A stretch of DNA of 52,170 nt, from positions 1 through 52,170 of the forward strand of contig NZ_PYCN01000036.1 in assembly GCF_003062295.1 (NCBI RefSeq). The letters are read 5' to 3'. The stretch's first letter is position 1, and the number at the start of each line of letters is the position of its first letter. This stretch comes from Bradyrhizobium algeriense (GTDB lineage: Bacteria > Pseudomonadota > Alphaproteobacteria > Rhizobiales > Xanthobacteraceae). Below, piece by piece: positions 1-8,069 of the stretch. The notes below the pieces were generated by a model that was given only the letters and a program-made list of their open reading frames with translations, was not told where the DNA came from and did no database searches. Both the position numbers and the translations under genes were made by a program.

Positions 1-358
1 CGCCGCCATCCTGCCATGATACAGCTCCTCGTTTCGCCGACCGCAAACGAGGAATCCGCCAACAACCCGTCCGTTCCATCAATCCAGCCTGCTGCAGCAC
101 GCGGGTTTCATGGAATCGGTCGTCTAGGTCGTCCCCTCGAAAGCTGTGGTAGACGAGGTAAGGATAGTGGGCCGTCGGGAACACCCGAACACCGGAGATG
201 TCCGTCTCTCGCCCCAAACCAGGATATTCCGCCAACAGGCGGCTCGTGGCGCGTATTTGAGCCGAAACGGCAGTTGCCGCGCGCGGGCTGTGTTGCGCTA
301 TATACTGGTAGATTTCCGCGATATCAGTGCGGGCACGCGGAGCGTACCGCAGTCTCAC
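1..358 (-). CDS. ParE/RelE-type toxin, C-terminus doubtful and running off the window
   Basis: The GTG start at 358 overlaps the antitoxin stop (GTGA, 4 nt), typical translational coupling in toxin-antitoxin pairs. The first ~78 codons read as a ParE-family toxin: an N-terminal LRYAPRARTDIAEIYQYI, then an LLAEYPGLGRETDISGVRV segment and PYLVYHS. ParE proteins poison DNA gyrase or, for RelE relatives, cleave mRNA; which applies cannot be read here. After the VYHS segment the family's usual VIIHIRH-type ending is absent. The frame stays open through at least 119 codons to the window edge, longer than the usual ~95-100 residues, while another frame stops at 108-110. This suggests a frameshift or small deletion near codon 80. 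It may therefore be inactive. It is absent from a complete-ORF reading because it has no stop in the window. Confidence 0.65.
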   Translation of the reverse strand, partial: MRLRYAPRARTDIAEIYQYIAQHSPRAATAVSAQIRATSRLLAEYPGLGRETDISGVRVFPTAHYPYLVYHSFRGDDLDDRFHETRVLQQAGLMERTGCWRIPRLRSAKRGAVSWQDGG

Positions 359-582
359 AGGCCACACTTTTTCCAGAGGTCAGCCATTTCCTTATCGCTC
401 GCGAACTCCCCGCGCGTGGCCTGTCCGAGACCTTCAAGTACCGCGGCGCGATGGGCCTCGGGCACAATAAACGGATCGCTCCCGGCCGCAGCAATCTGCT
501 CCAGCACTTCAGCGACATAGGCTTGCCGATCCTCAGGGAGCTTGCGCACCTTTTCGATGGCGTCTTCGAGAACCTTGGTCAT
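355..582 (-). CDS. Small antitoxin of a type II toxin-antitoxin pair
   Basis: A 75-residue protein starting MTKVLEDAIEKVRKLPEDRQ. It resembles the short helical rhizobial antitoxins that precede ParE/RelE toxins. The N-terminal half (LPEDRQAYVAEVLEQIA) looks like a dimerising/DNA-contact segment, and the C-terminal half, ending ADLWKKCGL, would wrap the toxin. This split is inferred from the family, not seen directly. The stop overlaps the toxin's GTG start. Such antitoxins normally autorepress the operon; I see no clear operator in the 69 bases before the next gene. It remains intact even if the toxin is broken. Confidence 0.75.
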   Translation of the reverse strand: MTKVLEDAIEKVRKLPEDRQAYVAEVLEQIAAAGSDPFIVPEAHRAAVLEGLGQATRGEFASDKEMADLWKKCGL

Positions 583-651
583 TGGGGCAATCTATATCAA
601 CTCGAGATGAATTGCGAGATGGGGTACTCTCGCTGCATGCGAATGCGGTTG

Positions 652-1566
652 CTATGGTCTGCCCGCCTGCTCCCGGTAACACCCCTGCTCGATCTCTTCG
701 ATCAGCTCGCGCGCGTTCGGCTTCCAGCCAAGCTGCCGCGCGCGCTTGGCGCGCACCCGGCTGTTGGATGCCATCGTATCCTCTGTCGTGCCCTCGCCCC
801 ATTCGGCGGCGGCTTCCGCCATCGACATCGCCGCGGGCGGTCCCGCAAAACCCAGCATGCGGTTGATCGCCTCGCACGCTTCGCGCATCGAGTTCTCGCC
901 GTTCTCGGCGAAATAGAACGCGCCCGCCAGCGCCTTTTCGATCGCTAGCGCGTAGAGCGTCACGAGATCGTCGATATGCACGTTCGACCAGATGTTCTCG
1001 CCAGGTCCGGCGTGCGCCGCGTTGCCGCGCTTCCGGGCGAGCTTGATCAGCAACGGCACCTGCACGCTGTCCGGATTGGCGCCATGACCGAGCCCATAGA
1101 TCAGGCTCGGGCAGATGATGACCGGTCGGCAGCCTTTGTCGCGGTGGGAGAGAATGAACTCGTTCAGCGCGACCCGCGCGGCGCGCGCAGGCGATGGTGT
1201 GATCGGCGCATCTTCGTCGAAGATCGCATCCGACCGCTCTCCCCTGGCGCGCGTGCCGACGATGCTCGATCCCGATGTATGGATGAACGGCTTGCCGCTA
1301 CCAGCAAGCGCGCCGAGCAGGCTTTCGACCGCGCCCCTGTGATCGGCGCTCGCCGCATTGACGACGATGTCGGCAGCCTGCGCCGCTTGCGCCAGAGTTT
1401 CTCCGTCATCGAGCGTTCCCAGCACTGGCTGGATGCCCCGCGCGCGAACTGCCTCGGCTTTCTCGGGCGAGCGAACCAATCCGGTCACTTGATGTCCGGC
1501 GGCGATGAGATGCGCTGCAACCGAGCCGCCGATATAGCCCGATGCGCCCGTGCAGAAGATTTTCAT
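652..1566 (-). CDS. NAD(P)-dependent epimerase/dehydratase family protein (extended SDR)
   Basis: A 304-residue extended short-chain dehydrogenase/reductase. The N-terminus carries the nucleotide-binding Rossmann motif GASGYIGG (GxxGxxG) followed by hydrophobic strands. A conserved YG-type segment (LIYGLGHGANPDS) and an NVHIDDLV segment typical of this family follow. The start at 1566 is preferred to the ATG at 1572 because the GAGGA ribosome site lies six bases before it and directly abuts the earlier ATG. Its substrate, likely a sugar nucleotide or a small carbonyl compound, cannot be deduced. It stands alone on the minus strand, 69 bases from the antitoxin start and 120 bases from the hydrolase. 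Confidence 0.85.
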   Translation of the reverse strand: MKIFCTGASGYIGGSVAAHLIAAGHQVTGLVRSPEKAEAVRARGIQPVLGTLDDGETLAQAAQAADIVVNAASADHRGAVESLLGALAGSGKPFIHTSGSSIVGTRARGERSDAIFDEDAPITPSPARAARVALNEFILSHRDKGCRPVIICPSLIYGLGHGANPDSVQVPLLIKLARKRGNAAHAGPGENIWSNVHIDDLVTLYALAIEKALAGAFYFAENGENSMREACEAINRMLGFAGPPAAMSMAEAAAEWGEGTTEDTMASNSRVRAKRARQLGWKPNARELIEEIEQGCYREQAGRP

Positions 1567-1686
1567 TTCCATTCCTCAGTGGTCATGCCGCGCGGCGATT
1601 TGTCAGCACACCCAGAACCCGACCGTCGCGATGAAGCCGGCGATGGCCGGTGCATCCAGGACATAAGACCGATTGCGACGCGCATC

Positions 1687-2361
1687 TCACCCGAGATGCT
1701 TCCTGAAAAACTCCGTCGCCCTGCCCCAGGCGAGTTCCGCGGCCTGCCGGTCATGCACGGATTGCCGCTGCTCGTTGACGAAGGCATGCTCGGCGTCATA
1801 GCGGAACAGCTCCAGCGACTTGCCGGCGGCCTTCATGCCCTGCTCAAAGGCATCGACCACCTGCGGCGTGCACCAGTCGTCCGTGTTGGCGAAATGGGCC
1901 TGCAGCGGGATCTTCACGTCCGCGGGCTTTGCCGCCTGCTCCGGCGGAATGCCGTAGAACACAACGCCGGCCGCAAGTTCCGGAATCTTGGCGGCGCCGA
2001 TGATAGTCACCGCGCCGCCGAGGCAGAAGCCGGTCAAGCCGACCTTGGCGCCGTTGCGCGACAGATACTGTACGGCGCCCCGCACGGTCTGCGTGGTGGC
2101 ATCCATGAAATCCAACGAGTTCATTTCTCTGCCGGCCGCATCCGTGTCGTGATACGGCACCACCGTGCCCTTGTAGAGATCGGGCGCCAGCGCATCGAAG
2201 CCCGCCACCGCGAAGCGGTCGCACAGGCCCTTGATCTGGTCCTGCAGGCCCCACCATTCCTGGATCACGACCACGCCCGGCGCATTGCCGCGCGCAGCGT
2301 TGGCGAGGTAGCCGCTGGCATCCTTGCCGTCGGGCCGCTTGAAAGTGATGCTGGTACCCAT
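1687..2361 (-). CDS. Dienelactone hydrolase family protein
   Basis: A 224-residue alpha/beta hydrolase of the dienelactone hydrolase family. The nucleophile is Cys113 in GFCLGG, the acid is in the NTDDWCT segment near residue 161, and the histidine is His192 in AEHAF. This is the Cys-Asp-His triad of carboxymethylenebutenolidase. The QEWWGL segment near residue 35 is also typical. The start at 2361 has a strong GGAGG five bases upstream; an earlier in-frame ATG at 2427 would add 22 unrelated residues. Family members open lactone or ester bonds in aromatic degradation. No ring-cleavage neighbours are present, so the real substrate is unknown. Confidence 0.88.
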   Translation of the reverse strand: MGTSITFKRPDGKDASGYLANAARGNAPGVVVIQEWWGLQDQIKGLCDRFAVAGFDALAPDLYKGTVVPYHDTDAAGREMNSLDFMDATTQTVRGAVQYLSRNGAKVGLTGFCLGGAVTIIGAAKIPELAAGVVFYGIPPEQAAKPADVKIPLQAHFANTDDWCTPQVVDAFEQGMKAAGKSLELFRYDAEHAFVNEQRQSVHDRQAAELAWGRATEFFRKHLG

Positions 2362-2463
2362 GGGTTCCTCCGCGCTGATTTCTGGATGATTGATCGGCAT
2401 TTTGTCCGCAGTGCGTTCCGAACGCAATCGCCCGATCCGTGCGCCCGCGTCAGGTCAGGGCAA

Positions 2464-2490
2464 CAAAAAAAGCCCCCGCAGGGGCTTTTT
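2464..2490 (-). terminator. Rho-independent terminator after fbcH
   Basis: A GCCCC stem (2472-2476) pairs with GGGGC (2481-2485) around a 4-base loop. It is flanked by A-runs on one side and T-runs on the other, so the stem extends by A:T pairs and could work in both directions. It lies 22 bases beyond the fbcH stop and upstream of the dienelactone hydrolase, separating the two transcripts. Confidence 0.88.
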
Positions 2491-2511
2491 CCGAAATCGC
2501 TTGCACCTTGA

Positions 2512-4584
2512 TCAGTGGACGTTGGCCCAGACCTTCTTCTTGGTGAAGTACAGCAACACGGTGAGCAGGATCAGGAACACGAACACCTGCAGGCCGAGCG
2601 CCTTGCGCGCCTCCATGTGCGGCTCCGCGGCCCACATCAGGAACGTGGTGACATCCTTCGAGTATTGGGCAACCGTTGCCGGCGAGCCGTCGTCATAGGT
2701 GACTTGGCCGTCGTTCAGCGGCTTCGGCATCTTGATGGCGTGGCCGGGGAAATATTTGTTGTAGTAGGAGCCTTCCGGCAGCGTGACGCCGGCCGGCGGC
2801 TTGTCCTCATAGCCCTGCAGCAGCGCAGCCACATAGTCCGGGCCCTGCTCCTGATACTGGGTGAAGAAGTCGATCAGGAACATCGGGAAGCCGCGGCCGT
2901 AGGAACGCGCCTTGGTGATCAGCGACAGGTCGGGCGGAAAGGCGCCGCCGTTGGCCGCGCGCGCCGCCTGCTCGTTCGGGAACGGCGACGGGAAATAATC
3001 GGCAGGCCGGCCCGGCCGTTCGAACATATCGCCCTGATCGTTGGGGCCGTCCTTGACCTTGTATTCGGAGGCGAACGCCTGGGCCTGGGCCACCGAATAA
3101 CCGGGACCGCCGGATTCGGCGAGGTTTCGGAATGCGACAAAGGACAGGCCGTGGCAGGACGAACAGACCTCCTTGTAGACCTTCAGGCCGCGCTGCAATG
3201 CGCCGCGATCGAACTTGCCGATGGGGCCGGCGAACGACCACTTCTGCGCTGGCGGCTTGGTACTACCTTCGGCAGCGCGGGCGCTCTCGGCACCGCCCAA
3301 CAGCAAGCCGCCGGCGACCATCAGGGCAATCATGCTCGACACCATCGACGCAGCCTTGCCGCCCGACTTCGCGAGCACGTCGTCGGCGATCGAGTTAGGC
3401 ACCGGACGTGGCTTCTCGATCCGGGAGAGCAGTGGCAACAGGATAAGGAAGTAGGCGAAGTAGAGGAAAGTCAGGATGCGGCCGACGATAACATAGATGC
3501 CTTCCGGCGGCTGCGCGCCGAGATAGCCGAGCCCGATGCAGACCACGACGAACATCCAGAAGAACTGCTTGGCGAGCGGCCGGTATTTGGACGACCGCGT
3601 CTTGGCGCTGTCGAGCCAGGGCAGGAACGCCAGGATGAGGATTGCACCGAACATTGCAATAACGCCGGCAAGCTTGTTCGGGATCGAGCGCAGGATCGCG
3701 TAGAACGGCAGGTAGTACCATTCCGGCACGATGTGCGCAGGCGTCACGGCGGGATTGGCCGGGATATAGTTCTCGGGATCGCCGAGATAGTTCGGCATGT
3801 AGAAGATGAACCAGGCGAAGAACAGCAGGAAGCAGGAAACGCCGAACGCATCCTTCATGGTCGCGTAGGGCGTGAACGGCACCGTGTCCTTTTCAGTCTT
3901 CGCCTCGACGCCGGCCGGATTGTTCTGGCCCGCGACGTGCAACGCCCAGATGTGCAGGACGACGACGCCGGCGATCACGAACGGCAGCAGGTAATGCAGC
4001 GAGAAGAAGCGGTTCAGCGTCGGATTGCCGACGGCATAGCCGCCCCACAGCAGCGTCACGATGCTCTCGCCGAAATAGGGCACGGCCGAGAACAAATTGG
4101 TGATGACGGTGGCGCCCCAGAAGCTCATCTGGCCCCACGGCAGCACGTAGCCCATGAAGCCGGTCGCCATCATCAGGAGATAGATGATGACGCCGAGGAT
4201 CCACAGCACCTCGCGCGGTTCCTTGTACGACCCGTAATAGAGGCCGCGGAACATGTGGATGTAGACCGCGAAGAAGAACATCGAGGCGCCAGAGGCGTGG
4301 ATGTTGCGCAGCAGCCAGCCGTAATTGACGTCGCGGACGATGAGTTCGACGGACTTGAACGCCATATCGGCATGCGGCGTGTAGTGCATCGCCAGGATCA
4401 CGCCGGTCAGGATCTGCACACCCAGCATAAACGAAAGGATGGCGCCGAACGTCCACCAGTAATTCAGGTTACGCGGCGTCGGATACGCCACGAACGAGGA
4501 GTGCATGAGTCCCATGATCGGGAGGCGCCGTTCGATCCACTTCAAGGCGGGATTGGTCGGCTGGAAATCGGATGGTCCGCTCAT
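2512..4584 (-). CDS. fbcH: Cytochrome bc1 complex, fused cytochrome b / cytochrome c1 precursor
   Basis: A 690-residue polyprotein giving two subunits of respiratory complex III in the inner membrane. Residues 1-~400 are cytochrome b: haem ligands His96/His110 and His197/His211 at the canonical 14-residue spacing, and the quinol-site PEWY at 287-290. Residues ~413-437 form an internal hydrophobic signal ending ARA|A near 437, where a signal peptidase would separate the parts. Cytochrome c1 follows, with haem c attachment CSSCH at 474-478, an axial Met in KMPKPL and a C-terminal membrane anchor (VFVFLILLTVLLYF). Most bacteria use separate petB and petC genes; this fusion is known from Bradyrhizobium japonicum fbcH. 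It lies 71 bases downstream of fbcF in the same operon and ends at a strong terminator. Confidence 0.97.
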   Translation of the reverse strand: MSGPSDFQPTNPALKWIERRLPIMGLMHSSFVAYPTPRNLNYWWTFGAILSFMLGVQILTGVILAMHYTPHADMAFKSVELIVRDVNYGWLLRNIHASGASMFFFAVYIHMFRGLYYGSYKEPREVLWILGVIIYLLMMATGFMGYVLPWGQMSFWGATVITNLFSAVPYFGESIVTLLWGGYAVGNPTLNRFFSLHYLLPFVIAGVVVLHIWALHVAGQNNPAGVEAKTEKDTVPFTPYATMKDAFGVSCFLLFFAWFIFYMPNYLGDPENYIPANPAVTPAHIVPEWYYLPFYAILRSIPNKLAGVIAMFGAILILAFLPWLDSAKTRSSKYRPLAKQFFWMFVVVCIGLGYLGAQPPEGIYVIVGRILTFLYFAYFLILLPLLSRIEKPRPVPNSIADDVLAKSGGKAASMVSSMIALMVAGGLLLGGAESARAAEGSTKPPAQKWSFAGPIGKFDRGALQRGLKVYKEVCSSCHGLSFVAFRNLAESGGPGYSVAQAQAFASEYKVKDGPNDQGDMFERPGRPADYFPSPFPNEQAARAANGGAFPPDLSLITKARSYGRGFPMFLIDFFTQYQEQGPDYVAALLQGYEDKPPAGVTLPEGSYYNKYFPGHAIKMPKPLNDGQVTYDDGSPATVAQYSKDVTTFLMWAAEPHMEARKALGLQVFVFLILLTVLLYFTKKKVWANVH

Positions 4585-4655
4585 TGATGCGATCCTGAGG
4601 AAGTAAAACGACGCGACGGATACGGATTAAGGGTCTCGGACTGGCGCCCGAGCCC

Positions 4656-5186
4656 TTAGCCGATCTGGATTTTGGTGTCGGAAACAAAGGTGTAGGGCGG
4701 CACGGCCAGGTTGGTCGGCGCGGGTCCCTGCCGGATGCGGCCCGAGGTGTCGTACACCGAACCATGGCAGGGGCAGAAGAAGCCGTCGTAAGCGCCCTCA
4801 TGGGCGATCGGGATGCAGCCGAGATGCGTGCAGATGCCGACCACGACCAGCCATTGGTCATGCCCCGGCTTGACTCTAGCCTCATCGCTCTGCGGATCGG
4901 GCAGGCTCGCAACCGGCACCTTGCGGGCCTCATCGATCTGCTTCTTGGTCCGGTGGCTGATGTAGATCGGCTTGCCGCGCCAGAACACCTTGATGTCCTG
5001 TCCCTCGGCGATCGGGGTCAGATCGACCTCAATCGGCGCACCGGCCGCGATCGTCGAGGCGTCCGGGTTCATCTGGGAAACCAGCGGCCAGACCGTAGCA
5101 GCCGCGCCTACGGCGGCGACGGCTCCCGTTGCAACAAAAAGGAAATCACGGCGTGTCGGATGGTCCGCCGAAGACGCTGTCGTCAC
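4656..5186 (-). CDS. fbcF: Ubiquinol-cytochrome c reductase iron-sulfur (Rieske) subunit
   Basis: A 176-residue Rieske protein, first gene of the bc1 operon. A twin-arginine signal (TRRDFLFVATGAV, residues 11-23) leads into the single membrane anchor. The 2Fe-2S cluster ligands are in CTHLGC (Cys119, His121) and CPCHGS (Cys138, His141), with Cys124 and Cys140 forming the usual disulfide. It passes electrons from quinol to cytochrome c1. The length is normal for alphaproteobacteria. The 282 bases upstream, shared with the divergent trmL, should hold the operon promoter; I could not identify -35/-10 elements with confidence. Confidence 0.96.
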   Translation of the reverse strand: MTTASSADHPTRRDFLFVATGAVAAVGAAATVWPLVSQMNPDASTIAAGAPIEVDLTPIAEGQDIKVFWRGKPIYISHRTKKQIDEARKVPVASLPDPQSDEARVKPGHDQWLVVVGICTHLGCIPIAHEGAYDGFFCPCHGSVYDTSGRIRQGPAPTNLAVPPYTFVSDTKIQIG

Positions 5187-5468
5187 GTTCCAAGCCCTTT
5201 CTTAATCTGCAGCCAGCGGAACCGCCCCGGGGGCGCCGAAAGCGCGACCCGAAAGAGGCTGCCGGCGCCCGCGGCCCCCGCGGCGGCAGAAAAACCGCCT
5301 TTCCTCCCCCAATCCTGGCGGAACAAGCAGTCCAGAATCGTTCTATTGGCACCCTTGCCGTGAGAGCGCAAGCCCGCTATCGGCTCGCAAGCGTGCAATG
5401 CACTAAATCCGCGCCCGGCCGTGATTTATTCAATACATTTCACCCACGCTTCCGAAGCCTCGACACCA

Positions 5469-5951
5469 ATGCACATCGCGCTTTTCCAGCCCGACATTCC
5501 CCAGAACACGGGAACGATTCTGCGCCTGTGTGCGTGCCTGGGCGCGGCTGCCCACATCATCGAGCCGGCCGGATTTCCGATCTCGGACCGGCATTTCCGC
5601 CGGGCGGGAATGGACTACCTCGATCATGTCGCCCTCACCCGCCATGACTCATGGCAAAAATTCGAGCAATGGCGTAACGAAGCGGGTTTCCGGCTGGTGC
5701 TGTTTACAACCAAGGGGGCCGGTTCCTATCTGGATTTCAGCTACCGGCAGGACGATGTCCTGCTGTTCGGGCGGGAATCGGCAGGGGTACCCGATGAAGT
5801 CGCCTCCGCTGCCGATGCGCGGCTGGTGATCCCGATCAGGCCGGACTTGCGCTCGCTCAATGTGGCCATGGCGGCGGCCATGGCATTGGGCGAGGCGCAG
5901 CGGCAGACGGGTTCCGCGATGACGGGCGAGATGCGGTCCGAGGAGAGATAG
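5469..5951 (+). CDS. trmL: tRNA (cytidine(34)-2'-O)-methyltransferase
   Basis: A 160-residue SPOUT-class methyltransferase. The N-terminus MHIALFQPDIPQNTG and the C-terminal LLFGRESAGVP and IPIRPDLRSLNVAMAAAMALGE segments are the conserved AdoMet-knot motifs of TrmL. Family members 2'-O-methylate the wobble base of tRNA-Leu. The start is placed at 5469 (MHIAL) because 16 upstream in-frame codons do not fit the family. It shares one base with queE, so two anticodon-modification genes are translationally linked. Confidence 0.92.
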   Translation: MHIALFQPDIPQNTGTILRLCACLGAAAHIIEPAGFPISDRHFRRAGMDYLDHVALTRHDSWQKFEQWRNEAGFRLVLFTTKGAGSYLDFSYRQDDVLLFGRESAGVPDEVASAADARLVIPIRPDLRSLNVAMAAAMALGEAQRQTGSAMTGEMRSEER

Positions 5952-6583
5952 TGAGTTACGCGGTCAAAGAGATATTCCTGACCTTGCAGGGCGAAGGCGC
6001 GCATGCCGGCCGTGCGGCGGTGTTTTGCCGTTTTTCCGGCTGCAACCTCTGGAGCGGCCGCGAACAGGACCGTGCCACCGCCACCTGCAAGTTCTGCGAT
6101 ACTGATTTTGTCGGCACCGACGGCACGCTGGGCGGCCGCTACGCCACCGCGGACGAACTCGCCGACACCATCGCCCGGCAATGGACCGGCGAGAATACCA
6201 ACCGCTATGTGGTCCTGACCGGCGGCGAGCCCCTGCTGCAGGTAGATCGCCCCTTCATCGATGCGCTGCATGCGCGCGGCTTCGCCATCGGCATCGAGAC
6301 CAACGGGACGATCGAACCGCCCGACGGGATGGACTGGGTCTGCGTCAGCCCGAAGGCCGGCGCAGGACTCGTGGTGCGCCGCGGCCACGAATTGAAGCTG
6401 GTCTATCCGCAGGCCGGCGCCGCGCCGGAAGATTTTGCGGGGCTCGATTTCGAACGTTTTTCGCTGCAGCCGATGGACGGACCCGACGTGATCGAAAACA
6501 CCGCGCGCACGGTCGACTACTGCCTGCGCCATCCGCAATGGCGGCTCAGCCTGCAGACGCACAAGACACTCGGTATCAGATAA
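5951..6583 (+). CDS. queE: 7-carboxy-7-deazaguanine synthase
   Basis: A 210-residue radical SAM enzyme of queuosine/7-deazapurine synthesis that converts 6-carboxytetrahydropterin to 7-carboxy-7-deazaguanine. The cluster-binding cysteines are Cys31, Cys46 and Cys49, giving the CX14CX2C pattern special to QueE rather than the usual CX3CX2C. TLTGGEPLLQ, an AdoMet-contact motif, follows. The GTG start at 5951 overlaps the last base of the trmL TAG. Downstream comes queD, the preceding pathway step. No queC or queF lies in this window. Confidence 0.94.
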   Translation: MSYAVKEIFLTLQGEGAHAGRAAVFCRFSGCNLWSGREQDRATATCKFCDTDFVGTDGTLGGRYATADELADTIARQWTGENTNRYVVLTGGEPLLQVDRPFIDALHARGFAIGIETNGTIEPPDGMDWVCVSPKAGAGLVVRRGHELKLVYPQAGAAPEDFAGLDFERFSLQPMDGPDVIENTARTVDYCLRHPQWRLSLQTHKTLGIR

Positions 6584-6617
6584 GCACTTGGCATCAGATA
6601 GGAACCAGATTTTCAAG

Positions 6618-6983
6618 ATGTGGGAACTGACGAAATCATTTCGCTTCGAAGCCGCGCATTCGCTGAAGGGGACGACCTTCGGCGCGGCCAGCGAGGAAAT
6701 TCACGGCCACTCGTTTCGCGCCGAGGTGAGCGTGCGCGGCACGCCCGATCCGGAAACCGGCATGGTGCTCGATCTCGGCCTGTTGGAGCGCAGCATGGAA
6801 GAGGTCCGCAAGACCCTCGACCACAAGCTCCTGAACAAGGTCGAGGCGCTGGGAACGCCGACGCTGGAAAACATTTCGCGCTACATCTTCGAACGCCTCC
6901 AGCACGCCGGCGAGATTACCCGCGTCAGCGTTCATCGCGACAGTTGCAACGAGAGCTGCACGTACTTTGGACCACAGGGCTAG
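6618..6983 (+). CDS. queD: 6-carboxytetrahydropterin synthase family protein
   Basis: A 121-residue member of the 6-pyruvoyltetrahydropterin synthase/QueD family, acting one step before QueE on dihydroneopterin triphosphate. Zinc-binding histidines are visible in EAAHS and in the IHGHS pair. The C-terminal VHRDSCNESCTYFG matches the QueD ending. The catalytic Cys of the CxxxHGH motif in E. coli QueD is replaced by Ser here (SEEIHGH). The start at 6618 (MWELTKSF) fits the family; an upstream ATG at 6588 would add ten residues. It lies 34 bases after queE. Confidence 0.86.
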   Translation: MWELTKSFRFEAAHSLKGTTFGAASEEIHGHSFRAEVSVRGTPDPETGMVLDLGLLERSMEEVRKTLDHKLLNKVEALGTPTLENISRYIFERLQHAGEITRVSVHRDSCNESCTYFGPQG

Positions 6984-6997
6984 AAATGCATCTTACC

Positions 6998-7076
6998 GTC
7001 ATTGCGAGGAGCGAAGCGACGAAGCAATCCATTCTTTCTGTGACACGATGGATTGCTTCGCTACGCTCGCAATGAC
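6998..7076. repeat. Palindromic intergenic repeat (GTCATTGCGAGG family)
   Basis: The left arm, starting GTCATTGCGAGGAGCGAAGC, and the right arm, ending GCTCGCAATGAC, can fold into one long hairpin with GGATTGCTTCG near the apex. It fills the gap between queD and hemF. I recognise this as a REP-type dispersed element common in Bradyrhizobium and relatives. A fragment of the same type lies near 35594-35613. Confidence 0.85.
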
Positions 7077-7106
7077 AGCAATATATGGAATATATGGATC
7101 GACCGC

Positions 7107-7994
7107 ATGGACATGTCGCTGATCGAGCATCGCAAGACGCGCGCGAGAGCCTGGTTCGAAGCCTTGCGCAACGACATCTGCGCGGCCTTTGAGCGGCTGG
7201 AAGACGACGCCCCGGCTTCGCTCTATCCAGGCAGCGCCGGACGCTTCGAGCGCACGCCCTGGAACCGCACCGACCACACCGGCGCGCCCGGCGGCGGCGG
7301 CGTGATGTCGATCATGCGCGGGCGGCTGTTCGAGAAGGTCGGCGTGCACTGTTCCACCGTGCACGGGGAGTTCGCGCCCGAATTCCGGGCGCAGATTCCG
7401 GGTGCGGCCGACGATCCCAGGTTCTGGGCCTCGGGCATTTCGCTGATTGCGCATCTGCGCAATCCGAACGTGCCGGCGGTGCACATGAACACCCGCTTCG
7501 TCGTCACCACCAAGGCGTGGTTCGGCGGCGGCGCTGACTTGACGCCGGTGCTGGACCGGCGGCGCACCCAGGAGGACCCGGACACGCTGGCCTTCCACCA
7601 GGCAATGAAGGAAGCCTGCAGCGGAGCGAACGGCGTCGCCGACTACGACAAATACAAAAAATGGTGCGACGAATATTTCTATCTGCCGCATCGCAAGGAA
7701 GCGCGCGGCATCGGCGGCATTTTCTACGACTGGCACGACTCAGGCGATTGGGACGCCGACCTCGCCTTTACCCAGGACGTCGGCCGCGCCTTCCTGAAAA
7801 TTTATCCCGAGCTCGTCCGCCGCAATTTCGCCCTCCCCTGGAACGCCGCCGACCGCGAGGAGCAGTTGATCCGGCGCGGACGCTATGTCGAGTTCAACCT
7901 GCTCTACGACCGCGGCACAATTTTTGGGCTGAAGACCGGCGGCAATGTGGATTCCATTCTCTCGTCGATGCCGCCGGAGGTAAAGTGGCCATGA
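7107..7994 (+). CDS. hemF: Oxygen-dependent coproporphyrinogen III oxidase
   Basis: A 295-residue HemF, which uses O2 to decarboxylate coproporphyrinogen III to protoporphyrinogen IX in haem synthesis. The family signature is seen in GGGVMSIMRGRLFEKVGV, HMNTRFVVTTKAWFGGGADLTP-type strands, and RYVEFNLLYDRGTIFGL near the C-terminus. The start at 7107 (MDMSLIEH) is chosen over the ATG at 7053, which lies inside the palindromic repeat. It appears monocistronic. No obvious FNR/FixK-type box is visible upstream. Confidence 0.95.
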   Translation: MDMSLIEHRKTRARAWFEALRNDICAAFERLEDDAPASLYPGSAGRFERTPWNRTDHTGAPGGGGVMSIMRGRLFEKVGVHCSTVHGEFAPEFRAQIPGAADDPRFWASGISLIAHLRNPNVPAVHMNTRFVVTTKAWFGGGADLTPVLDRRRTQEDPDTLAFHQAMKEACSGANGVADYDKYKKWCDEYFYLPHRKEARGIGGIFYDWHDSGDWDADLAFTQDVGRAFLKIYPELVRRNFALPWNAADREEQLIRRGRYVEFNLLYDRGTIFGLKTGGNVDSILSSMPPEVKWP

Positions 7995-8069
7995 TTTGAC
8001 TGTCATGATCGGCTTGTCATGACCGATCGCTAGAATGCGAATCGCGTCATGCATTTCAAGGAGCAGATC

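Noticed and set aside
976..2511. A 511-codon plus-strand frame
   Set aside because: It runs across the epimerase and hydrolase genes in the opposite sense, and its translation is rich in Arg/His/Ala without domains.
2515..4587. A 690-codon open frame antisense to fbcH
   Set aside because: It mirrors fbcH exactly in extent, has no recognisable motif, and arises from high GC at third positions. The cytochrome motifs are on the minus strand.
5187..5468. preQ1 riboswitch or other leader upstream of trmL-queE
   Set aside because: No compact pseudoknot-like conserved sequence is visible, and queE is inside an overlap, not at the head of a transcript.
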